From contig JAVEYH010000074.1 in the NCBI GenBank assembly GCA_034003585.1, positions 1 through 16,955 on the forward strand: a stretch of DNA of 16,955 nucleotides, read 5' to 3'. The position numbers and the translations under genes are program-made. Source of the DNA: JAPXSY01 sp034003585. Lineage in GTDB: Bacteria; Verrucomicrobiota; Kiritimatiellia; RFP12; UBA1067. Shown here one piece after another: positions 5,736 to 14,400 of this stretch; position 1 is the first letter of the stretch; every line of letters starts with the position of its first letter. Under the pieces are notes generated by a model, which did not search any database, was not told the DNA's origin, and worked only from the letters and a program-made list of their open reading frames with translations.

Positions 5736-7466
5736 TCAACGTGTCCGCCCCGCACGCGTGCGGAGATATTTCTCGGTGCCATACGGGAAATCGGACGCCG
5801 CATAGTGTAACACACTCGGGTTACACAGGCTGTAGGCTTTCGCATAACTCAGAAAAATCCAGGGGCACTCCTCCCGGATCAGCCGTTGCGCCGCGGCCCA
5901 GTGACGGTTGCGGCCCGAAGCGTCCCCCGCCGCGCAGGCCGCCTCGTACAACCGGTCGAACTCGGGGTTGACGTAATTCGTCCGGTTGGGGCCCGGCGAC
6001 ACATTCCGGCTGTAAAAAAGCTGAAGGAAGTTTTCGGCGTCGGGATAGTCCCCCACCCATCCGATCCGGAACATCTGCGACTGGCGTTCCGACAACCGGC
6101 GCAGGAAAGCGGGCCAGTTGTGGTATTGCGGTTTCAGGGCGATGCCCACCTGAGCCAGAAAGGCGACCATCAGTTCGGTGGACTCGCGGATGTCCTGCGA
6201 GGTGCGGCCCAAATCGAGATTCAGCACCAGGCGCCGGCCGGTCCGGGGATCCGTGCCGTCGGGATACCCCGCCTCGCGCAACAGCGCGCGGGCCTTCTCC
6301 AGATTGTACGCATACGGGAAAGGAGTCTCCAGCCTCCCTTCCGTGCCCGGCGGCACCGGCCCGTCGCACGGCACCGCACGGTTATTGAAGAACCGTACCC
6401 ACGCCGCGCGGTCGAACGCGCAGTTCAACGCCTGACGCAACGCGCGGTTCCCCCCCAGCACGGGATCTTCCATGTTGATCCCGACATAGGCCACCTCCAG
6501 CGTCGGCATGGCGAAGAGGTTCACGCCGCGCCGCCGTAACGGTTCCGCCAAACCTCCCGAGGCATCCACCACCACATCCCAGTTGTCGCGCGACACCTCG
6601 CCCAGGAAATCCAGTTCTCCCGCCAGGAAACAGAGCCACTGCGTGGAAACATCGTCAATGACCCGGTATTCCACGCGGTCAAACGGCACCATGCCGTCCG
6701 GAACGCCGACCGCGGCGGGCCCCTCGCGCCAGCCGCGCCAGTCCGGATCGCGCGTATAGGTCATCTGGTGATTGCGTTTCCAGCCGGTCAGCCGGTAGGG
6801 CCCGGTCCCCACCGCCCGACAGCCGAAATCCGCGCCGTAACAGCGGACCGCCTCGTGCGGCACCACCGCGGTGTAGGCCATCGCCAAATACCAGACGAAC
6901 TGGTGCATCGGCCGCGTGAGTTCGATCCGCACGGTCCTCCCGCCCGTTGCCCGCAACCCGTTGACCGGCAAACCGTAATCCGTGGCCGGCCCCGTTTCGG
7001 AAGCCTCGGCAAAGGCGCGCATCCCCGCCACCGCATCCTCCATCAGCCAGGATCCCGGAGAGGCGAGACGCCGGTCCGCGAGACGTTTGAGCGAGAACAC
7101 CACATCCTCCGCCGTCACCGGGCGTCCGCGCGGCCGGCCGGAACCGTCCGGGCCGAAGCAGGGGTCCGGCTGAAAGCGCGCCTCCGGATGGAGCGTGAGC
7201 ACATACACGCACCCGTTGGAGTGCACCTCCGGCAAACGCGCCGCCAGCCCCGGAATCAGGCGGTACGGCCGTGCGCGGTAGTCGTATTCCAACAGCGTCT
7301 CGTACACCAATTGCACCGCGCGCGCCGCATACAGCGATGAGGCCATGGCCGGATCCAGACTCGAGACCCGGTCCATCCCGCGCCGGAACACCGTCTGGCC
7401 CGCCTGCGCCAGCCCGGCCGCCAACAGCACCCCCGCCGCCGCCACTCTCCCAATCCGTCCGCGCAT
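5736..7466 (-). CDS. ABC transporter solute-binding protein, family 5 (peptide/opine/nickel type)
   Basis: This is an extracytoplasmic substrate receptor of the SBP_bac_5 (OppA/DppA) family, which delivers oligopeptides or similar solutes to an ABC importer. From the ATG at 7466 it has 576 residues. A signal peptide is clear: MRGRIG, then a hydrophobic Ala/Leu/Val stretch, with likely cleavage after LAQA (about residue 24). There is no lipobox cysteine, so it is probably periplasmic rather than a lipoprotein. Family features are the early LDPAMASSLYAARAVQLVYE segment, DVVFSLKRLADRRL, a GTGPYRLTGW motif, the late RIGWVGDYPDAENFLQLFYS segment and the C-terminal IFLSYAKAY. The frame is open up to 7727, but the extra 87 residues lie before the signal peptide and look non-coding. 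No permease or ATPase of this type is next to it. It is followed after 55 nt by ogt. Confidence 0.9.
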   Translation of the reverse strand: MRGRIGRVAAAGVLLAAGLAQAGQTVFRRGMDRVSSLDPAMASSLYAARAVQLVYETLLEYDYRARPYRLIPGLAARLPEVHSNGCVYVLTLHPEARFQPDPCFGPDGSGRPRGRPVTAEDVVFSLKRLADRRLASPGSWLMEDAVAGMRAFAEASETGPATDYGLPVNGLRATGGRTVRIELTRPMHQFVWYLAMAYTAVVPHEAVRCYGADFGCRAVGTGPYRLTGWKRNHQMTYTRDPDWRGWREGPAAVGVPDGMVPFDRVEYRVIDDVSTQWLCFLAGELDFLGEVSRDNWDVVVDASGGLAEPLRRRGVNLFAMPTLEVAYVGINMEDPVLGGNRALRQALNCAFDRAAWVRFFNNRAVPCDGPVPPGTEGRLETPFPYAYNLEKARALLREAGYPDGTDPRTGRRLVLNLDLGRTSQDIRESTELMVAFLAQVGIALKPQYHNWPAFLRRLSERQSQMFRIGWVGDYPDAENFLQLFYSRNVSPGPNRTNYVNPEFDRLYEAACAAGDASGRNRHWAAAQRLIREECPWIFLSYAKAYSLCNPSVLHYAASDFPYGTEKYLRTRAGRTR

Positions 7467-7525
7467 ATGACCCCGTCCGCCCCTTTCGCCGGGAACCGGA
7501 CGATCCCCAGTCCCCGTGAACGCGT

Positions 7526-7553
7526 ATCTTACGGGACGCTCCGCAGTTGTCAA
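7526..7553 (-). promoter_or_regulatory. Sigma70-like promoter for the solute-binding gene
   Basis: On the minus strand a perfect -35 TTGACA (7553-7548) is followed after 16 bases by TAAGAT (7531-7526). Transcription would start near 7519, leaving a leader of about 50 nt before the ATG at 7466. It may drive the whole solute-binding protein - ogt - sigma - membrane protein run. Confidence 0.6.
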
Positions 7554-7564
7554 GGCGCCCCCTG

Positions 7565-7588
7565 TGAGAAAGGAAGAATGAGAAAGGA
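7565..7588 (+). repeat. Direct repeat TGAGAAAGGA, period 14 bp
   Basis: TGAGAAAGGA occurs at 7565-7574 and again at 7579-7588, just upstream of the putative promoter of the LUD gene. It could be a regulator site or chance purine-rich sequence. A 28-codon reading frame starts at the ATG at 7578 but has no other coding support. Confidence 0.5.
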
Positions 7589-7609
7589 GGCGTTCGGAGT
7601 TGTAACGCC
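7589..7609. repeat. Inverted repeat GGCGTT-N9-AACGCC overlapping a -35 element
   Basis: Six-base arms at 7589-7594 and 7604-7609 are perfect inverted copies. The right arm overlaps the proposed -35 (TTGTAA, 7600-7605) of the LUD gene promoter, so it is placed where a repressor operator would be. No T-run follows, so it is unlikely to be a terminator. Confidence 0.45.
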
Positions 7610-7628
7610 CGGAGGAATGATGTATCCT
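7600..7628 (+). promoter_or_regulatory. Possible promoter for the LUD-domain gene
   Basis: TTGTAA (7600-7605), 17 bases, then TATCCT (7623-7628): four of six consensus bases in each box with ideal spacing. Transcription would start near 7635 and leave a leader of about 100 nt before the ATG at 7737. Confidence 0.4.
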
Positions 7629-7666
7629 TTTACGCATAGGCATTGCGCGGGGAGCGCCCTGTGACC

Positions 7667-7688
7667 GGAACGGTTCATGCGACGTTCC
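7667..7688. repeat. Inverted repeat GGAACG-N10-CGTTCC in the leader of the LUD gene
   Basis: Perfect six-base arms lie at 7667-7672 and 7683-7688, and the left arm is also part of a shorter palindrome GAACGGTTC. It could be an operator or a hairpin in the leader RNA. It does not fit an ECF promoter because the spacing is too short. Confidence 0.4.
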
Positions 7689-7736
7689 AATCAGAGTGCC
7701 GTCACCCGGTTTCGCACGCTTCAACAAGGAATCTCT

Positions 7737-8393
7737 ATGTTAGACCGCACACGTGAACTGAATCTCTGGGTCTCGGAAAAAAAGTGCCGCAAGCTGGTCG
7801 AAAACCTGACCCGCCGCCATTTCACCGCCGTGTACTGCGCCCACGCCCATGAGGCCGCGGGATACATCCTGGAGCAGAGCGCGGACGCGCACACCGTCGG
7901 ATTCGGCGGATCGCTTTCCGTGGCCGACCTCAAACTGACCGCCGACCTCGCCGCGCAGGGCAAGGAGATCCTGAACCACGGGTTCCCGGATCTCACGCCG
8001 GAACAGCGCGTCGAGATCATGAAGCGCCAACAGACGTGCGACCTTTTCCTTTCCGGTGCGAACGCGGTCACGCTCGACGGCTGCATCGTGAATATCGACG
8101 GCAACGGGAACCGGGTCGCGGCCATGATTTACGGTCCGGCCAAAGTCATCGTGGTCGTGGGACGCAACAAAATCGTGGAGGGCGACGTGAGCGCGGCCAT
8201 CCGGCGCATCAAAGACCGATCCGCGCCGCCGAACGCCATGCGCCTCGGAAAACAGACGCCCTGCGCGGTAACCGGTTTCTGCTGCGATTGCGATTCGCCC
8301 CAGCGTATCTGTCACGTCACCACCATCCTCGACAGCCGGCCAACCCTGACCGATTTTCATGTGCTGGTGGTCAATGAGGACATGGGGCTGTAA
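7737..8393 (+). CDS. LUD-domain protein (stand-alone lactate-utilisation-type family)
   Basis: This 218-residue protein matches the LUD (DUF162/LutC-like) family, whose best-known members take part in L-lactate oxidation to pyruvate. Stand-alone forms like this one have no firmly known role. The family core is visible as HTVGFGGSLSVADL (52-65), the NHGFPDLTPEQR segment, DLFLSGANAVTLDGCIVNID (102-121) and AMIYGPAKVIVVVGRNKI. Near the C-terminus a cysteine cluster C176-x5-C182-x2-C185-x6-C192 (plus C183) resembles an iron-sulfur or other metal-binding motif. The ending VNEDMGL is typical of this subgroup. The start is ATG 7737 with AAGGAA at 7726-7731; the frame extends to 7677 without a better start. 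No lutA or lutB partner is present. Confidence 0.88.
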   Translation: MLDRTRELNLWVSEKKCRKLVENLTRRHFTAVYCAHAHEAAGYILEQSADAHTVGFGGSLSVADLKLTADLAAQGKEILNHGFPDLTPEQRVEIMKRQQTCDLFLSGANAVTLDGCIVNIDGNGNRVAAMIYGPAKVIVVVGRNKIVEGDVSAAIRRIKDRSAPPNAMRLGKQTPCAVTGFCCDCDSPQRICHVTTILDSRPTLTDFHVLVVNEDMGL

Positions 8394-8428
8394 CGACTCT
8401 CCTGCCGCGCTTCACGCTTTCCGTTTTC

Positions 8429-8445
8429 AGGTTGCGTCACAACCT
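8429..8445. other. Small hairpin AGGTTG-N5-CAACCT between the LUD gene and the giant gene
   Basis: A six-base stem with a five-base loop lies in the 81-nt gap after the LUD gene. There is no T-run after it on either strand, so it is not a standard intrinsic terminator. It might be a weak regulatory site, or a pause site between the two genes. No clear promoter for the giant gene is visible in this gap. Confidence 0.35.
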
Positions 8446-8474
8446 CCGAGCCCTTCATCCGTAAGGTTCACCCC

Positions 8475-11400
8475 ATGAAGACAGGGTTGCGTTCACACGC
8501 GTTCCGTCTCGGAATCTTGCTGGGATGCACGTGCCTGCTTCTGCCGCCGCTGTGCGCGGAACCAACGCCGCGGCAGGAAAAAGCCGCCTTTTTCGAACTG
8601 CTGGACCTCGCCAATCCGTCGCACACGAATTGGAACAAACCGCTGCTGGCTGTCGGCGCGCAGGTCACCAACGCGGCGGCGCAGACTTCAGGAGACTCGG
8701 CGCTTGCCCTGTACGCCTCGGCTCTGAGCAATCTGCTGGCGAACCTCCCCGCGCACCCTTACTCCTGCGGGCCCTCGCGCGTGCCGGGTGATCCGCAGGC
8801 GTTCGCCTCGAATTTCGTCGCGTGGCTCGATCTGGATGCGCCGGGTCTGGAGGCGGTCCAGGCGCATGCCCAAGCGTCCGAGTTTCAGGCCGCTCTGGCG
8901 GCGTGGCGCGATTACAAGGTGACGCGCCTGAGACAGCGCGGCATCCATGAACTCTACCAGCAGAGTTACAAATCATCCGGGTCCCTGCAAAATCTCGCCG
9001 GCTTTCTGCTGGGCGAAAAAACCGAGGCCCAGTACCTGCATGAGGCGACAAACACCTACGGGAGCGTTCCGTTTATCGATCTCTACGGCATCGCCGGTCC
9101 ACCCGGCAGCATCGGGCCGATCTCCTGGACCAACCAACCTCCCTTGGAAGACAAGGCCCTGGAGACGCTGTTCGGCTACAATTCCATGACCTTCCCCAGC
9201 CCGCTCCTGTACCGGTACTGGCGCGGGGCCTCCCTCGCCAGTGGCGAAGCCCTCACGCTGACCTGCGCAGACACCCTCGTCACCGCGCGGACCGCGCAGC
9301 CGCACGGCCTCACAAACAACGAGTATGTGACCGTCTACGCCGCCACCCCCACATCCTATAACGGCCTGTTCCCGGTCACGGTCATCAACCCGACCACCGT
9401 CACCTATACGGCACAATCGGCCCCGTCCGCTTCGCCCGCAACCGGTTCCGGCCGCACGCTGGCCCGCTCGCGGGAATCCCGCATCCTGAGAAAGTGGTTT
9501 GAAATCCTCCATGACTACTCTTCGCGCAACAAGAACATGGTCTCCACGCTGCAACTGGTGGAGAACAAGGCGCTGCAACCGGTCTACTGGATGATTTACG
9601 AGAAGCAGGACTGGGGGATCCGCGCGGGACCGGTGCTGGGGCAGAGCGGCCGCATGAGTGAACTGCTGGCCGCGATCGCGTTGTTCGCGAAACTGCTGCC
9701 CGAGGCCGTGCCGGCGCAGCGCGACTGGTTTTCCGGGATAAACGCGCCGCTCGACACCGCACTGGCGCCGGGCGCGCTCGAACTCGTTCCGCAGGAATCC
9801 CTCGCCCGCATCGCCCTCTCCCTGATGGCGGATACGGCGGAAGCCCTGGTCTTCGCCTATTACCGGGTGGGCATGACCCCTAACCAGCGGCTTTCCGGCC
9901 TGACCTCGCTCTATCTGCTGCCCAAGGTCCTGGATGAGTTCCGCGCCGCCCCTGAACTCTCGCGGCAGACGGATGACGCCATGGCCGATTACGCCCGCAA
10001 CATGTTTTATCCCGACGGCCCCATGCTGGAGCGTTCCCCCAACTACAACGAGGGGGACGCAGACAAAATCCTCACGCTGGAGCAAATGGCGGAAGGCGAG
10101 GTCACCCCCGGACTGGCCTCGCTGATCGCAAGCCTCGTCCCCTATCAGCGGGCCTTCGCGCACATGCAGACCCCGATGGGCTATCTGCCGCGCATGGCTT
10201 CGTATTGCGCACCCAATCCGCCCGCCCTCTGGCAAGAGGACGAGACAAGTCTGGCGGCGTGGCGCGCCGCGTTCCGCGCCTCGGTTTCGGACGCGGTGAG
10301 GGACCGGACCGCGGCCGACCTGTACCTCGGCCTGCTCGACAGCGGTTCGCCCGTGCCGCGCGTCACGTCGCTGGCGCTCCCGTATGCGGGGTACTTCATC
10401 CAGCGCAACGGCTGGTCGCGCAAAGCGCACTTCCTGTATTTCGCCAACACGCCGCCCGGCAACGGGCACAATCAGAAGGACCAGAACGGGATTCAGGTCT
10501 GCGCGTTCGGCCGGAGCCTGCTCACCACCGCCGGCCCGCCACCGTACAACGTGACCTTTACGGATCCCGGCCAGGCGGACGACTACGCGGGGTTCGCCGC
10601 CTTTCAAGGCGAGGGCTCCTCCTTCAAGGTCAACACGGTGGCGGTGGACGGCCGCTCGCAGAACAACGGGTTCACCTACAATCCGACCGTGACGAATGTG
10701 ACGCGCGATTGCCTGTGGCACACTTCAGACACCTTTGACTATGTCGAGGGCACCTATGACGGGGGCTACGGCAACGGCAAGTGGACCGGCTACTACGATG
10801 CGTTCACCAACGGCAATCAGGCGGTCAGCACGGTGACGCACCGGCGCGGCGTCACGTTTTTGCGGCATCCCGGAATCTGGATCGTTGCGGACGTGATCTC
10901 CGCGCGCGACGCCCTCTCGCACCAATCCCGCCAGATCTGGAATTTTCCGGCGCAGTCCGGATCCCCCGTACCGATCTGCGGCTTTGCCCCCCATGAGGTT
11001 GTCGCCAACCTTGCGGCGCAGCGGATCAGCACGACGGACGCGGACGGGCCCAACGTCCACCTCTACCATCTCGGGCCGCAACCGGTGACCTACGAGACCT
11101 ACGCCGGCAGCCGCGCGCCCTACCTCGGCTGGTTCGGCACCGGAATCGGCGGCTTGCGCCACCCCGCCGCGAATGTGCACGCCGTCTGGCAGGGCGTCGG
11201 CACGCAACTGGTGGTCACCGTCATCGCTCCGAGCGACACGGGGGCGCCAAGTCCGGTGCTCGCCATCCGGACGAATGCCGCCACCGCAAGCGCGATTGAT
11301 CTGGAACTCGATCTCGAGAACGGGCACACCCTGCGAATCGCGCAAGGCCTGCGGCCGCAGACCCTCACAATCGGTTCCCGCACCTTCGCCGCACAGGCGC

Positions 11401-14400
11401 TCGTGGCCGACCGCGAACCCGGCGGCGTATGCCGGGGAGTGGCCCTTTCCGCCGAAGGGTTTGCCGACCCCCACTTCACGTTCACCGCATCCAACGCCGA
11501 CTTCACGGTTGAATCGCCGGTCCGCCGGCCGTCGGACTTCGCCTGGGCGGATAACGGCGAGTGGGTTCAGCCCTCCACCGCGTCTGAACACAACACGGCG
11601 CCGCAGATCGACCCGGTCCCGCCCCAACGGATCCCGCGCGATACGGACCCGGTCTGGATCGCCTTCACCGTTCACGACGCCGAAAGCCAGTCCTCCAATC
11701 TTCTGGTGTCCGCGCATTCCCTTGACCCGGCGCTGCTGCCGGATGACCGTATCGTCCTCGCCGGAGAGGGCCGTGACCGGATGATCCGGGTGCAACCCAC
11801 AGCCGGGCGGTTCGGCACCACGTCGGTCGAACTGACGGTGACGGATCCGCAAGGTCTTTCCCTCACCGTGCCGTTCACGCTGAACGTGTACGCGACCTTG
11901 TACTGGGACACCTCCGACGGCGAGGGCCTTCAAGGCGGCGCCGGGGCGTGGGACACCGCTCACACCAACTGGTCCGACTCCGCCTCCGGCTCGCCGGTCC
12001 GCTCGGCATGGTCCGGCAGCGGGAATGATGCGGTCTTCGCGGACGCCGACGCTTCCGCAACGGTGACGGCGGGAACGACGCAAATCGTGAATGATCTCTT
12101 TTTCACCGCACCCGGACACATCCTGCCTGGAGGCGCACTCCACCACCCTTACGGTCCTTTCACCGTGCGCGCCGACGCGGATGCGCGGATCGCCGCGCCG
12201 CTTTCGGCCGCTGGCGATCTGATCAAGGAGGGTACGGCCTCGCTCACGCTGGAAGCCGTCTGCGACTTTTCTGGCGAGACCCGCGTTCAGGGCGGCACCC
12301 TTTGCCTCGCCGCCGATCAGGCCCTTCCTCCCGCACGCGGAATCACCCTGTGCGACGGGACTGCGGTCGGCCATCTCACCCTCGATGGCGCATCGCAAAC
12401 CGCAAGCCATCTGATTCTCGCAGGCTCCGCCGACGGGTTGACCAACCGTGTGACGATCGCTTCCGGCCGGACCCTCACCATCAACGGCCCCCTCCTTGCG
12501 GGCGGCACGCCAGCCGGGATCACCAACGTCACCGCGGTCACGGGCGAAGGCACACTGGCCGTCACGCGGGAGGACGGCCTTATCCAGATCGGGATGGTCA
12601 CCAACGTTTCCAACAGCAACCGCGCCACACTGGATCTCAGCGGATTGCGTGCGTTTGTCGCGGATCTCGGCACCGGCGGCGTCGTACGCGTTGGCGAGAA
12701 CTTCAATGACCGGGGCGGTCATCCGTCTGTGCTGCTGCTCGCCGCCACCAACACGATCACCGCAGGCACACTGGGCGTCGGAGAAGGCGGCCGCGGTTCC
12801 CAGCAGGTCCTAAACTTCGGGCGGGGCTCCAACACCCTCCATGTCGACACCCTCCTTCTGGGGACCGGCATGCGGGACAGCGCGGCCGTCACGTTCGCGA
12901 CCCCGACAGGCACCCTGACGGTCCGCGGTGCGGACGGCGCGGGCCGGGCCGCGCTGAATCTGGGCACCGGCGGCAGCACCAGCGGTTCGGGCGCCAACAA
13001 CCTCCTCGATTTGCGCGGACACCTTTGCGACCTGCTGCTGAGCACGGTCACGATCGGCGAACAACTGCGGATCGGTTCGCCCACGCACACGCTGCATTTC
13101 AACTCCGGTCTGCTGGATGCGGAGCGCCTCGTCATGGCGCGGACATCGGGTGCCGGCACCAGCACCTCATCCTTCATTCTCGGCGGCGGGACCGTGAACA
13201 TCGGGTCGGACGGCATCCTGCTAGCCAGCAACGCCGTCGGAGTCCTGACCCTGACGGGCGGAACCCTCTTCACGGACGGCGACATCCTCAAAGGGCCAGG
13301 CGGTACCGGCACCGCCACCCTGACGCTCAACGGGACCGGCGCCGTCATCGACCTCAACCGCCGCGCCCTCGGCAGCGCCGCCGCGCCGGTCAGCGCCCAC
13401 CTCCTTGCCGGAACCGTGCGCAACCTCGGCGAATACAACGGGGGTGCCGACTTCGTGAAAAGGTCCGACACCGTCCTCGTCCTCGACGGCACCAACACCT
13501 ATTCGGGTCGGACGCTCGTCTCCAATGGAACGCTCCGCGTGACGGGCGCGCTCGCGAACGCCAACGCGGTGGACGTCGCCGGTCCGGCCACGCTCGATCT
13601 CACCGGCTCGCTCACGGCCGACACCGTCCTCATCCGCACCAACGCGCATCTGTTGTGTTGCGGAACCCTCAGCGGGGCCCTGCTGGTGGAGCCCGGCGGC
13701 AGCGTGGACTCCGGCTGTGGCGGAGAATCGATTCTGAACGGGGCGGTCACCAATTACGGGGTCATCACCGCGACCGGCGGCACCCGGCTCCGCTTCACGC
13801 AAAGGGTGGTCAACCACGGTCTCATCGACCTCCGCGCGGGATCCGCGCACTTTTTTGAGGGTGTCACCGGAACCGGAACCGTTCTGGGAAACTATGAGTC
13901 CGACACCACCTCCCGCGGCACGCCCTTTTCGTGGCTTACCGGGAACGGGCTCGTCAGCGGAGACGATTACGAGACCGCCGATCTGGCCGACACGGACAGC
14001 GACGGGGTGGCGAACTGGCGCGAGTATCAGGCCGGAACGGACCCTCGCGCGGCATTCTCGCGTCCGGTTTTCAACACGGTGCCGTATGCGGAGTCGTTCG
14101 AGAACCTCGCGGGCTGGGGCGGCGTCTACACGCGCGTCTTCCCCTTCATGGGCTGGTTCAGCAGCCTTCCCGGGGAAGACCGCTCCCAACTCGTCCGGCA
14201 GGACTACACGTTTGAGAAAGCGCGCCCGCTGCCCTCCTCGACGCACACGAACGTGCTGCGGCTCGACACGGCACGCGCCGTCCTGACCAACAGTTTCGGC
14301 GCAGGCTTCGACATGGGCAGAGCGCTCACCCGCATCGACATGCTGATGAAGATCCGTCCGTCAGCGAGAACACCGGATGAGCTGCCTTCCTTCGACGCGG

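Noticed and set aside
5681..5845. 55-residue N-terminal extension of ogt
   Set aside because: It would overlap the preceding gene by 110 nt and has atypical composition, while TTG 5680 has a strong Shine-Dalgarno and gives a normal-length protein.
7467..7727. 87-residue N-terminal extension of the solute-binding protein
   Set aside because: The signal peptide starts at the ATG at 7466, and the extension would cover a strong promoter-like sequence.
8429..8445. Hairpin as an intrinsic terminator after the LUD gene
   Set aside because: The stem is short and no T-run follows on either strand.
8475..8570. Lipoprotein signal in the giant protein
   Set aside because: Cysteines occur in the hydrophobic core, but the PPLC context does not match a lipobox, so signal peptidase I cleavage is more likely.
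8973..12722. Two long minus-strand open frames (8973-10721 and 10725-12722) opposite the giant gene
   Set aside because: They mirror the codon pattern of the GC-rich + strand gene, are full of Arg/Gly/Val, and show no domain, signal peptide or ribosome site. The + strand frame has clear domains.
12214..13550. Tandem DNA repeat array in the beta-strand region
   Set aside because: The similarity is in short protein patterns only; I saw no repeated DNA units of useful length.
13025..14246. Open frames of 277 codons (+) and 341 codons (-) inside the giant gene
   Set aside because: Very Arg/His/Pro-rich or shadow-like composition with no recognisable family; the main frame carries the beta-strand repeats through this region.
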